Positions 33,121 to 43,639 of a stretch of DNA of 64,000 bases are shown piece by piece. The notes beneath the pieces were generated by a model, which made no database searches, was not told the DNA's origin, and saw only the letters and a list, made by a program, of their open reading frames with translations. This DNA is from Plasmopara viticola (Eukaryota; Oomycota; Peronosporomycetes; Peronosporales; Peronosporaceae): contig MBPM02000099.1 of assembly GCA_001695595.3 (NCBI GenBank), forward strand, positions 113,969 to 177,968. Direction: 5' to 3'. How positions within the stretch are numbered: the first letter of the stretch is position 1; the number at the start of each line of letters is the position of its first letter. Position numbers and translations under genes: made by a program.

Positions 33121-33942
33121 ATGGTCTCCTTCTCTGCGATCGCAAGCGCCGTGACCCTCGCAACGACCTGCTCTGTAGCCCAGGCTCAAAGAGATATTAA
33201 GGCACTTCCGTGGGATGGTCGTGCACATGACGTGACCCTCGAGAAGATCACGGACAAGTATATGATCTACAACTTTGTCCGCAACGACACTTCCCTAACA
33301 CTCGCCGATTACATCACCATCGATCAAAAAGGTCGACCAGAGGGCTACAATTGTGACGAGGGCGTCTTCAATATCGGCGTGGATGACAAGGCGATTAAAG
33401 AAGCCCAAACTGACTTTCGTCGCTCAGATCTCATGCAATTTGTCGCCAAAAACACGAAGGGCAAGACCTTCTTTCGCACCAGCTTCAAAAAAGAGGAAGC
33501 CTTTATAAACAAACAGGCCTGGCAAATGATCTTTGACGAGTTGCACTACTTTGAAATTCGTGTCGATGCGACGCTTGATACCCCAATGCTCATGTACATC
33601 AACAATGGTACGTGGGATGCGAAGTGGGAGACCGAGTTTGTGCCTGGTACGTGGTACAACTTTGGCGTGGCCGTTTCGGCTGCTCCCTCGGGCAAGCATG
33701 AGCTCGAATTCTACACGAGCGAGGGCGATGAAGACCTTGTCCTCATGACCACTCACTTGTGCGAGAAAGAACTTCCTGGCGACTTCGAGTTCCACTTCGG
33801 TCTCTTGACTCCGCCAATCAACGGTCAACCGGTCCCTATGGTAGAGGGACAGGACATTGTGTCTTTCAACGGTGTCTCTGTTACGGCTGACGTTACGACA
33901 GCGGCTGGATCCGTTGGAAGCCCGTTTTGCCAGTCACTCTAA
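33121..33942 (+). CDS. GH131-like secreted beta-glucanase, paralogue 5 (FRRSDL subfamily)
   Basis: This is a complete 273-residue intronless frame with a signal peptide (about 1-22, ending AQA). It differs from the main group in several segments. YNFVRNDTSL replaces the THIFTMRNDTSL type. AIKEAQTDFRRSDL has Asp103 where others have Glu. The late loop reads LLTPPINGQPVP where others have LSDDGG. FDEL (Glu140), NNGTWD, TWYNFG and FHFG (His225) are kept. It is the closest intact relative of the pseudogene at 50325 and shares the RRSDL form with the 62574 gene. It is convergent with paralogue 6. Function is inferred as for the family; the Glu-to-Asp change may alter activity. Confidence 0.85.
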   Translation: MVSFSAIASAVTLATTCSVAQAQRDIKALPWDGRAHDVTLEKITDKYMIYNFVRNDTSLTLADYITIDQKGRPEGYNCDEGVFNIGVDDKAIKEAQTDFRRSDLMQFVAKNTKGKTFFRTSFKKEEAFINKQAWQMIFDELHYFEIRVDATLDTPMLMYINNGTWDAKWETEFVPGTWYNFGVAVSAAPSGKHELEFYTSEGDEDLVLMTTHLCEKELPGDFEFHFGLLTPPINGQPVPMVEGQDIVSFNGVSVTADVTTAAGSVGSPFCQSL

Positions 33943-34279
33943 CATCTATAATGCTCATGCAGTCGTACGTGTGCCACGATACACCTCTAGCTGACGTCTC
34001 CGGCTTGATGGTAGTGGCAAGATTTCTCTTAAAAAATATTTTTCCGTGTCCAGTGCTAAAGTCCAAAGCTTTGCTCCATGAGCGAGAAATTAGATTGCGG
34101 TTAATTTTGCTCGCTCGAATTTCACTATGCATCTCCACTAATACAAATTTGAGTACTAAGAAAAATCTGCTGATCCGTCATTAACTCTTGATTTCTCCAT
34201 ATACAAATGAATTTTACACCTCGCGATCTTTTGAATTTTGATAAGACTGAGTTCGCAGACGGCTGAGGAACTCGGCTAC
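33943..34279 (+). other. 3' flank of paralogue 5 with the conserved block
   Basis: GTGTGCCACGATACACCTC and TAGCTGACGTCTCCGGCTTG at about 33970-34010 are the reverse complement of the block 3' of the minus-strand genes. It also matches 50240-50300 downstream of the pseudogene. Confidence 0.5.
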
Positions 34280-34880
34280 ACATGCACTGACAAAGCTATA
34301 CTATTCAAGAAAACCTTTGGACGCCTCAAATACGCTGTACGTTGTACGTGCTAATCACACGCTCTATCAGTTTAAGCAACGGCTCCAGTATAATTGACGA
34401 CAGAAATTCGGTAAGCCTCGAACATGTCGATTTTTAAAAAAACGATAAAATGGTGTTGCCACGACCACACCAATAATCCTAGTAAAGCATTACAGAAGCC
34501 GTTGTTCGACAATCTCTTGTATGTAGCTTAAGCAACAAGGTCTCGCTTGTGCAACACACCAGGTATAATTTACTAAATACTTATACGCTCCTTTTAAGAC
34601 GCGTCAAAACGCAAGACAGAAATTGGTCATCCAAGTGATCCTATAGGCGCATCCAAACACAGATAAGTGTTAACGATATTATTTTTCGAAAAGTGAAAGA
34701 GCAAGTCGGTTTTTCTTTATTGTGTTAAATTTGTCAGCCCTTTCCACATCGCCGAATTTCTGGCAAGGTTTTCAAACACCAGTCAGAACTATTTATTTTC
34801 TGTGTGAAATACGATTTTCTTTTCGCGCTGCAATTTTGACAAGATTTACTGCCAGTATGAGCTATTTGCACCCGATCACT
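34280..34880. repeat. Module N, copy 1
   Basis: Shared with 51830-52430 (same orientation) and 49386-49990 (inverted). Common parts are the CTTTGGACGnCTCAnnTACnnTnTACGTnCG region, GCCTCGAACATGTCG, GTTGCCACGACCA, TTAAGCAACAAGGTC and the CTTATACGC segment. Short frames in it do not give a recognisable protein. It ends at the start of an M module. Confidence 0.5.
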
Positions 34881-35330
34881 GACCTACTCAAGCCGACACT
34901 GTTGAGGTAGGACCGGGTGGCACCTCCAAGCACGGTAAGCTTTTCAGGAGGAAATTATTAATTACTTATGCTTGTATTGTTTTTGAGCGTTTGTCAGATC
35001 CCAAGAGGTGCACAAGGTATGGAGACCGAAAGCGAAGGACGAGGAAAATACGAAGTGCATAATTGTAAAGTAGTTCAACAGCTTCATGATCAAGCAGCTC
35101 GAAGGATAATCGAAACTTTGCCTTTGACAGCAATTATTGCCGTTAAAAGTGAGTCGATTGCTTGCAAAAGCTATATCAGCGTCGGATGAGCGGCACCGCT
35201 GCATCGAGGCCATGGAAGTCACGTGCAACAAAAAATTGTGCAGTCTGTAACACATTTCTCAAGCGCCAAATGGTATGCTATGCTGGCATACAAATCCAGA
35301 CTATAATTACTTTGCAACTTCGTAACGTGG
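34881..35330 (-). repeat. Orphan module M joined to module N
   Basis: The M blocks begin at GGTAGGACCGGGTGGCACCTCC and continue with GTATGGAGACCG, TTTGCCTTTGACAGCAATTATTGCCG, CACCGCTGCATCGAGGCCATGGAA and AGCGCCAAATGGTA. The module is oriented for a minus-strand gene below 34881, where module N is found instead. The N-M junction is the same as at 52430. Confidence 0.55.
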
Positions 35331-35530
35331 AGGGGGCAGCGGCTTTTGATGTAAAATTATTATGTTAGTCCACTATAAGAAAAATGCATGCGCAACTTCA
35401 ACAACGACGAAAACAAAACAAATATTTGCTTTAAAAATCATGCAACTACCAAGCCAGGGACGTCAGCCAGGTGAAAAGAGCTGCATACTTACATGCAAAT
35501 ACTATAACATGAGCTTCAATGAAGTTCGAT
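35331..35530 (-). other. 3' flank of paralogue 6
   Basis: It carries AACTACCAAGCCAGGGACGTC and marks the left end of the duplicated block shared with 16645-19017. Confidence 0.5.
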
Positions 35531-36346
35531 TTACTTGCAAACAGAGCTTCTACCGTTTCCTGCGTCGATCGAAACGTCAGCCGTAACACTTACTCCGTTG
35601 TAAGACACAATGTCCTGTTTCTTTTTCATTTTGACTGGACCACCGTCGTCTGACAGAGTCAAAAGACCAATGTGGTACTCGAAGTCGGCGGGAAGTTCCT
35701 TCTTGTACGAGTGGGTAGCCGTAAGCTTAAGATCCTTTTCGCCCTCGCTCATGTAAAATTCAATCTTATGACCGCCAGAGGAAGCGGCCGAAAGGGCAAT
35801 GCCAAAGTTGTACCATGTATCAGGCACAAACTTGGTCTCCCATTTCGCGTCCCACGTACCATTGTTGAGGTAAATGAGCATTGGGGGATCAAGCGTCGCG
35901 TCTACCCGAATCTCAAAGAAGTGCAACTCGTCAAAGATCATCTGCCAGGCGTATTCGTTCAAAAAGGCGTCTTCTTTCTTGAAGCTGGTGCGGAAGAAGG
36001 TCTTGCCCTTTGGGTTGGTGGCGACAAACTGCACGAGCTCTGAGCGACGAAAGTTGGATTGCGCCTTGAAGATCGCGTCTCCATCAACACCAATATTAAT
36101 GACGCCCTTGTCACAATTGAAGCCCTCGGGTCGACCTTTGTGATCGATGGTGACGTAATCGGCTACCGTTAGTGAAGTGTCGTTTCGCATGGTGAAGATG
36201 TGCGTCAAGTACTTGTCCGTGATATGGTCCATAGTCAGATCATTTGCACGCCCGCCCCACGGAAGCGGCTGAACATCTTTTGCGTGGGCTACAGAATAGG
36301 TTGATGCAAGAGCCGCAGCGCTCATAATCGCAGAGAAGGACACCAT
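35531..36346 (-). CDS. GH131-like secreted beta-glucanase, paralogue 6
   Basis: This is a complete 271-residue intronless frame, nearly identical to paralogue 3. The signal peptide (about 1-22) is the same, LPWGGR is kept, and FRRSEL (Glu103), FDEL (Glu140), NNGTWD, TWYNFG and YHIG (His225) are unchanged. Differences are a handful of substitutions (for example VADYV for VGDYV, TWDAKW for TWDPKW) and a shorter tail ending SSVCK. The gene, its 3' block and at least 1.4 kb upstream belong to the block also found at 16645-19017. The low divergence suggests a recent copy or gene conversion. Confidence 0.87.
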   Translation of the reverse strand: MVSFSAIMSAAALASTYSVAHAKDVQPLPWGGRANDLTMDHITDKYLTHIFTMRNDTSLTVADYVTIDHKGRPEGFNCDKGVINIGVDGDAIFKAQSNFRRSELVQFVATNPKGKTFFRTSFKKEDAFLNEYAWQMIFDELHFFEIRVDATLDPPMLIYLNNGTWDAKWETKFVPDTWYNFGIALSAASSGGHKIEFYMSEGEKDLKLTATHSYKKELPADFEYHIGLLTLSDDGGPVKMKKKQDIVSYNGVSVTADVSIDAGNGRSSVCK

Positions 36347-36381
36347 ATTTATGGATAAGAGTTGTTGATATGCGTCTTTGG

Positions 36382-36399
36382 AGGTAAATTGTCAAATGC
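36382..36399 (-). promoter_or_regulatory. Inr-FPR-like core promoter of paralogue 6
   Basis: The minus strand reads GCATTTGACAATTTACCT, the best match in the window to the combined Inr and FPR pattern, about 36-53 bases before the ATG. Confidence 0.65.
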
Positions 36400-37780
36400 C
36401 TTGACTGAAAAAACTGCCAAGCCGACATTGTTACTAACATGGAGAGGCGGAATCGAATGGTACCTGATATACCTCACAGGATGAGTTATTATGGCCAGAT
36501 CTCAAAATAGGCACAATGTATGGACACCGTAATTAACTAATGAGAAAAAGACAGGTTGTTCCGTCTTTGAAAATTTCTTCCTACTTCGTAATCTAGTAGA
36601 GTACACAAGAGATAGTTATACGACCTTAAAAAATAGTCGGAGCAAGCACAAGTTTGCCTTTGGCGGCAAATATTTCCGTTTAAGAGCTACGGTACATTCT
36701 GGGAAAAGCTATTTTAGCGTATCGAGGCCGTGTCTGCGTCGAGTCGAACGTCTTCTCGCTGCAGATAATACATGAATCTTAGCGCCAGATGGTGCGATAA
36801 ATGCTCTTCAATTGCAACATAGTAAAAATGCTGCCGTTTTACATTAACTAATTGTGTGTTTAAAACGCGGAGCGTTAGTTCAATGAGTAGACCTTTACCT
36901 CAAGTCAGCACTTTGCTCGGGAAAGTCCCTTGGTACTACCACCTGGAGAAATGAGATCGGGCGGAATCTCTATGGAAGATGTAAAGAGACCTTCGTTATC
37001 AATTTACTATTTGGTTATGCTTTCCTTGTTTCGATTATGTACGCCTGGAAAAGACAGGTTGGATTTTGTTTGAAAGCTAGAAAGCCTCGCAATCGAGCGA
37101 AGTACAAAAGCGAAGTTCTTTGAGCTATACAGATATTAAAGGCATGTACCAACTTGCTTTTTACAGCTACTGTACAATGTGGGGAAAGGTCAGAACTGCT
37201 GTACCGCTGCGTATAACTCACGCGCGAAAAAGACCGTCTTTCCGCTACAGTCACTATGTTCCAGCGCCAGATGGTGGTCCAGTCTTATGGTTCCTTTGCA
37301 ATATAATAGAATATTGCCGCTATTCCTCGATCTGTATGAATGAAATGCAGAGCGCCTTACCACCGGTAATCAGATGAGCGTTCGTTCCTTCTATCGATGC
37401 ATATGGCATACTGGTGAGTGTGGTAGCCATTCTTTTGAGATTTCAAAAGTGAGTACAACTTGACGAATCAAAGAGACTCGTTTCCAAACTCGATGTGCTT
37501 TTAATTCTCCTCAAACCGCGCGACCGTACTACAATTACTATTTCTAGCTTACTGAAAATGGTCACGACCCTTCACTTTGACGTGTTCTTTGTTTAACCTT
37601 GTTCCGACTCGTTAATTGCTGACTAAGCAAGTCAAAGTAAAGTCTACGCAAGATTTTTAAATGACCAAGTCAAGTTTACTGCAATTTTGATCGGATAGTG
37701 TTCGCTTGAGGAACGTAGCAAAGAAATTTATTGTGATTGAACCATTTTAAAACTTGCAGCTTTGTTTCACTCACTTCGCG
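36400..37780 (-). promoter_or_regulatory. Two tandem M modules plus repeat tail upstream of paralogue 6
   Basis: The organisation is that of 17679-19005: M copy one to about 36945, copy two about 36945-37390 (AGCGCCAGATGGTGG near 37263), then the repeat tail. It runs through CTCACTTCGCGTAGACCC at 37771-37788, the uninterrupted form of the target used by retroposon copy B. Confidence 0.6.
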
Positions 37781-39377
37781 TAGACCCGAAACGTTCATGT
37801 AATTGTGTATATAGCGTAGCAACGACGACCAAAGAACGCAATTTTGCGCAAACGACGGATTAGCACTTTTAAAAATCCTAGGTTCAGACACATTAGGCAA
37901 ACCCTTGGCGTTATTAATATCAAGACCTTTCATTTGCCAGCAAAGCTCTTCACTATATAATGGTTTATTGTCAGGATGGCCATTAACAAATTATAAAATG
38001 TAATATCTCTCGCTCAAATGTCACATATCGATTTTACCATTTTTTTAAAGAACTCATTCAAATAAATCGAGGGATAGAAAAGAATACGAATCTTCTCCCG
38101 ATTTCTTTGCCTTGTAAGGTACTGCAACTTTCAAACGGCAGCAACTTCTCGACTCTTCGTCAAGGTCAGAGCTACGCCGATCATTTAATGGCTTGACGTA
38201 CGCTATGGTCAATGGCAGCTCAATAATACGCTACCTCGATTAGTAGTTGTGGTTGTGACCATCTTGTGAACAAGACATCCTGAAACAAAAAACATTATGG
38301 CTCAATTTTCTACTGCTCTTGGTCGATTCATCATTCCACTGCAACAAAACTAGCCTGAAGTTTCCAATCTTAATTTGATAGCAAAGCTTTTCGGAGGGTC
38401 CTCTTCGGTAATTTGCCTTCTTTTAAATTTCAACTTTTACAAACGACCTTTTGGAATCTTATATTAGTATTATGTTTTATACGAGGTTTGCCATGACAAA
38501 ATATTTTGCTACATTGAAAGCATTAAATGCTATTAACCAGTACAAAGCTGAAACAAAAGGCTGGCATTAAGCTTAGCTTGAAGCTCAGCTACTCTTGATT
38601 TTTATCTTAAGTAAATTATACAGTTCTCTAACGTGCAGAGCTGAATTGCAGCTGTTCAATCTATTTCAAGAATGCTTTATCCATTGCTTTTGAATTGCTT
38701 TATCAAGTACGGAAGGACATTTGAACTTTGTCTGCTTCAAGCATTCTTTTTGCATATTACAAGACACAACAGCAAAGAGGTACCAAGCTAAACAAAAAGA
38801 ACGTTTTTTGAGCGTGCTTGTCATGTCATGTCAATATCCTTATGTCTTACTGAAAGAAAGACCAACTCATTGAGATTATCATGATAGGCGATACTTACTT
38901 TATTGCTTGTCGAATTCCTTTTGTTCTCACCGACTATGTTTTTGAGGCAAAGAAAGCTCTTGTCACGTTTTAGACCACGGCAAATTCTTCTAGTGAATAT
39001 TTGCTACTACGTTTGCTCAGGTTGTTGGTTGAATTTGTCACGGGTCATTTAGGGGCTCGACTACAGAGGAAGTGACGAAACTTGGCAATTTAAGGGCAGC
39101 TCATGCACGTCATATGTGTGTGTCACGGGTACTGACAGTTCGGACAACTGCTCCGGTCGTTCTTGTAAACATCTAAGGTGGGCTTGTTGTTTGATGTTTG
39201 CGTGAATTTGCACATAATAGACATAGCTGAACCACCAACCATTATCCGACAAATGCAAATGTTTTCCCGTACAAAACAGACACAAAAGTTGAGCGACAAT
39301 TGGAGGAGGTGTCTTAGTATTAGCCGAAGGGCACCGCAAGTGCTACAATATTTAAGCACAGAAACACTTAAAGCGTA
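37781..39377. other. AT-rich intergenic, nothing recognised
   Basis: Only small motif-free frames are seen. A GACGACCAAAGAACGCA stretch near 37830 recurs in other repeat tails. Confidence 0.4.
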
Positions 39378-39790
39378 ATGCCTGCATACGACAGAAATGA
39401 TGGAAAGAAGAGAGACAATACATATGCGCTTGCAGCGATTCGCATTTTACAAGAGGCTTTTAAAACGGCACAGTCATTCTATTTAGTTGTAGCGGATATC
39501 GACCAACTCTGGTGGGTGATGAGAGCTGGTGTAAATGGCCACCTTGCTGATGTTCGACTCTTTTCCACAGCAACGAGGACCTTCATGACAACGGAGAGCC
39601 TGACTTTTACCGACACGGAGGCGCTCGATGTTCCCATGTGTGGTAAGGTGACTTATCTGCGCGGTAATTTACACAAGATCGCGTTATCCGACCTGTACTA
39701 CGTGCCCATTTTGTCGAAGAAGCTCAGACTTATCTCATATAGGCGTCTACGTCAAACGGGGGATAACTAAGTCAGCGAAAAAATGATATT
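39378..39790 (+). pseudogene. Copia protease / pre-integrase fragment, plus strand
   Basis: This 130-codon frame carries the segment that follows the Copia protease: TTESLTFTDTEALDVP, GKVTYLRGNLHKIAL, DLYYVPILSKKLRLISYRRL. It is the best preserved of four such fragments (others near 8040, 28404, 56316, all minus). The protease DSG motif would lie upstream; the region around QLWWVMRAGVNGHLADV matches its usual surroundings (WxxDSGAxxHM) but the key residues are changed. It ends at a stop before any integrase. Confidence 0.6.
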
Positions 39791-40628
39791 GGATAGCATA
39801 CAAATGACAACAAGTTGTTTTTGAGCTTCATATTTACAACATGTGCATTATCGAGGCACTTCTTACTTATGTTAAGAGACCAAGAAGCGCAATATCGTCA
39901 ATTCTGCTGTCGATAATCTTGGTGCCACAGCTAAGCCGCAATTAGGAACTTGAATACTCTCACATTTCCCTAAGGCACCTGGTTTACGACTCGATCGGGT
40001 GTCTTGCTAGAAAATCTAGCCCAAGTATCCATCCCATTCTCTTTCTCATTAACAGGCTTGAAAAAAAGTACCTCGTCATTCTTGGTGACTACAAGCTCCA
40101 CGATGTGCGGGCTTCTAATGCTGCTCACAAGAATCAGGCGGAGATATATTCGAAAACTTTGTGGCGTGATTAACAGCAAATGATAAATTGGTATCACCTA
40201 TAACCGAGACAAGCACCTGTCTGAGGCAGTAGATTGTTTTTGCGACAGGATGACACCTAATGCCAGAAAATCGAAGCAGGGATGCTGGCGAGCGGCAAGG
40301 ATGAGAGAAGAAGCCTTACAATGATTTTATCGCGGTATGCTGCATGGTAGTCGGGTGTGGAGCATTTATAACATAATAATATTATGTGTACACGGCGTTC
40401 GCCTTGAGAAAAATTTTAGTGCGCACAAACGCGCAATGGGCTTTGATACTCGACGAGCACACATTACAAAAAGATCTTTATTTGTCAACTTCGCGGTTTT
40501 TTCTAATATAAAATATTTTACGAAAGACGTCCTGGGCACCATCAATGGCAAGAAGCAGGAAACTAAGAAAATACAAAGTACCACCGTTCGATAGTCACGA
40601 CACGCCATGTCTCAGGTATTTTCTTAAG
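39791..40628. other. Intergenic, nothing recognised
   Basis: Overlapping frames on both strands at 40337-40608 have no motif. The left boundary of the Copia element lies at 40629. Confidence 0.4.
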
Positions 40629-40774
40629 TGTTGGGTTGAAAGTAAAAACCGAAGTAAATATATTTGTCTAGACCAATAAACGGCTACCATATGTAATTAC
40701 TAACTGCGACGTACTTGTAAATACTGTGCCGCCATCCACCTGTTCAACATGCATTCGGCGGTGTAAATTTAACA
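40629..40774 (-). repeat. 3' LTR of the Copia element
   Basis: It starts TGTTGGGTTG and ends AATTTAACA on the plus strand, 146 bp. Confidence 0.88.
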
Positions 40775-40781
40775 CTCCCAC

Positions 40782-41186
40782 TCACCGATAATGCTGTGTG
40801 TCCTTTGTTGCTGACTTGGTCTTGATTCCGGTGGCTTCGCGCAGATACTTAAGCATCTTGGTCCCAAGCGCCTTCGTCAGCATATCTGCAAGCTGACTCT
40901 TCGTGTCGATATATTCGATCTTCAACAGTCCTTCTTGCACGTTCTCACGAAAAAAGTGGTGCTTGATGTCCACATGCTTCGTCCTAGCATGGTATCCGGC
41001 GTTATTGGCCAACGCAATAGCACCTTGGTTGTCTTCCCAAACCTGTGTGCCTTCAACTTGCTTGGACCCATGTCCTTTAGCATTGCCCGCGTCCAAAGAG
41101 CTTCTTGTGTGCCTCTTTCGTTGTGGGTGACTGCTTTAACAACAGCTTCAATCCTGATACGCATAGTTTTCAACACTCTTAGCATC
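40782..41186 (-). pseudogene. Copia RNase H C-terminal part after an internal deletion
   Basis: RTQEALWTRAMLKDMG-type sequence is followed, after a frameshift near 41070, by EGTQVWEDNQGAIALAN, ARTKHVDIKHHFFREN and QLADMLTKALGT, the end of Copia RNase H. The usual CTRPD, RYLK and SDADWA region (some 130 residues) is missing between the RT thumb and this part. Confidence 0.75.
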
Positions 41187-42079
41187 TTGTTGACCGAATC
41201 GCTTGACCACGTCGTCGACGTAGCGAGTCTGTATGATCATCAATATTCCAGCTGACCTGTCGTGATCAATTTCCATTCCCAAAATAAATTTCGCCTTACC
41301 AAGCTCCTTCATCTTGATAGCATTCTTGAGTACTCCCTTCGCCTTGCTGCGATAATAATGTTATCCACCTATAGTCCAACGTAAGCTAAACCTTCTTTAG
41401 TGCTCTTGACATAAACACATTGATCTGCTCCGCAACTCTTATAGCCGTTCCTGATGAAGACACGATGTATTGTCGTGTTCCAGGCACTTGCTGCTTGCTT
41501 CAGTCCGCAAAAATAGCCTTGTATAGTTGACATATGTACCGTTAACCAAGCGGAACTTCCATAAAACGTTGCCGTCAACACGCTATTGAGAAAAGCCGTG
41601 TCGACGTCCAGCTGTTTCATTTGATAGTCGCATTTAGCACATACCGCGAGAATTATTCGGATCGAATTCATGTTGGTGACCGAATAAGTCTCGAAAAAGT
41701 CAACGCCATACTTCTGCTTAAAACCTTTCGCGACCAGTCGCGCCTTGTATCGCATGATATTGCCATTCTGATCACTCTTCTTGGCAAATCCCCATCGTGA
41801 TCCAATTGTACGTCCAATCTTTCCACGTGGCTGCAATGTCCATGTTTTCTTCTCTTCGTGAGAGCGAAGCTCAGCATTGATTGCTTCACGCCATTTCATT
41901 GCATCGTCACTTGTCATTGCTTGAGTATAAGTAATCGGTGAATTATCGTCAATATTCACGGTGTAGGCAAGCAAGGCTTCCGCAATTAGTCCATCTTCGT
42001 CAACCCTAGCACGCTTTGGAGTCGGTGGGCCCTCACTGCCTTCGGTTGACTCTCCACCATCGGAGCCGTTTCTTAGCAT
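41187..42079 (-). pseudogene. Copia reverse transcriptase, active site destroyed
   Basis: It is in the same frame as integrase. The sequence shows TYTQAMTSDDAMKWREAI, RLVAKGFKQKYGVDFFET, QLDVDTAFLNS and GLKQAASAWN. The catalytic YVDD box reads stop-V-D-N (stop at 41369-41371), so the Tyr is a TAG codon and the second Asp is Asn. The thumb continues in frame to AKFILGMEIDHD and YVDDVVKRFGQQD near 41190; that later YVDD is part of the TRYVDDVVKRF segment and is not the active site. The element cannot encode working RT. Confidence 0.8.
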
Positions 42080-42100
42080 TAGCGCTGGCTCACGTCTTAT

Positions 42101-43290
42101 TCATGTTCGCTCCACATGAGGTCGAAACACCAAACGATCTTCTGGTTGCACTTGAGACGGTTGATGATACTCCATTAGCTCAAGCCTGTTTCGTACAGGG
42201 ATCTCAGAAGGTGTTAGCCAATGTACAACGGCGCTTGGCGTACGATTCACATCATCCATATCGATATCCTCGACTGTCTCTTTGACAGCTCCCACGGGAT
42301 CGTCTGGATCTGACTGTCGATCCACTTGATGCTGAACATTGACTTCATCACCACCCTTCATTACTTGGGCAATTGGCTCCAGCTTAAGCTCTTGCGTGTC
42401 GTAGATGCCGCCCACATCACGCTCATCCAACTTTGCAGAGCGGGTCACTTTATTCTTGGCATTCTCCAAGTCAAACACGCGATATCCCTTGACATTCTCT
42501 GCATAGCCAAGAAACGTACACTTGAAGCTCTTGGGTTCCATTTTGGTCCGTTTCACATCGTCAATATGAGCGTAGCCTTGCGAACCAAGTACGCGCAGGT
42601 GATCCATTCGAGGCTTCATTTTGAATACTAGCTCATACGGTGTGATGTCAGGATGGACCGTATTGCTGGAGCGATTGATTAAATAAATCGCTGTATTTAC
42701 CGCTTCCGCCCACCATTCCGTCGAAACGCTCTTGTAGTGTAACATGCTGCGGGATTTCTCCATAATAGTCCTGTTCATACGCTCCGCCACTCCGTTCTGC
42801 TGCGGGCTGTATAGGACGGAGCGCTGGTGTACAATGCCGTTCTCTTGACATATTCTAGCCATTTTCATATTTACGAACTCGATTCCGTTGTCGGATCGCA
42901 AACATCTTAGTCGTGCATCCCACTGGTTTTCGTATAACGTCAGAAACTCCTTGAACTTGCCAGCCACTTCACGCTTGCTCTTGATCAGAAATAGTGCTAC
43001 ATATCCTAAGCAATTATGAACAAACGTGACAATGTATCTGGCACCACCCTTCGAGACAGTTTTCATTGGCTCCTTGACATCTGTGTGAACCCGCTCCAAC
43101 ACACGTGTCGTCTTTGTAATTGAACGAGACGGAAGCACCGTGACCGTCTGCTTGCCCTTCAAACACCCGGCACACAATATTTCCACTCTTTGCTTGATAA
43201 TTGGGATACCATCAGTTAATCGCTGTGTCCTGACCAGCGCATCCTTGCTGGGGTGCCCCGTGCGTGCATGCCAAAGCTCCCACTGATTGT
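42101..43290 (-). pseudogene. Copia integrase, all signature residues present
   Basis: Reading from about 43290 (in frame from the LWHARTGHPSKD zinc-binding histidines and CAGCLKGKQ cysteines), the frame stays open to a TGA at 42101. The catalytic triad is visible: HTDVKEPM, LRSDNGIEF and the Glu of QQNGVAERMNRT. This is the longest preserved part of the element. In an intact Copia polyprotein RT would follow without the stop. Confidence 0.8.
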
Positions 43291-43324
43291 CATCCCCGGA
43301 ATATTTAACGAGACATGCCTCTTC

Positions 43325-43621
43325 TTACTCACAGTCAAGAATATACGATTTTCCAACTTTTGTGCCCGACGCAATTGCTTGCTTCTTGTTCCAAATGACA
43401 CATGACGAACGCGAAAATTCCTCACCCATGCTATGCTCTGCCAGCTTGCCAACTGACAGCAACCTTCTGTCGAGTCCGGGCATGTGCAGAACTTCAACCA
43501 AGCGAATGCCCACCCCGCTCAAACCAGTCAATTCCACCGTGCCGGCTCCTTTGACAAGCAACTTCTTCCCGTCTGCAATCGTAACTTCGATGCTAGCTTC
43601 TAGGCCCTTGTAATCAAACAA
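43325..43621 (-). pseudogene. Copia protease C-terminal part
   Basis: This frame contains IEVTIADGKKLLVKGAGTV and VLHMPGLDRRLLSVGKL, the post-active-site part of Copia protease. It ends at a TAA (43325-43327). The integrase continues in the same frame after that stop, so one nonsense codon separates them. Confidence 0.75.
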
Positions 43622-43639
43622 GTCCTTCCTGTGTGGGTC

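Noticed and set aside
41200..41225. Intact YVDD box in the Copia element
   Set aside because: This YVDD lies in TRYVDDVVKRF of the RT thumb; the true catalytic box at about 41370 is destroyed.
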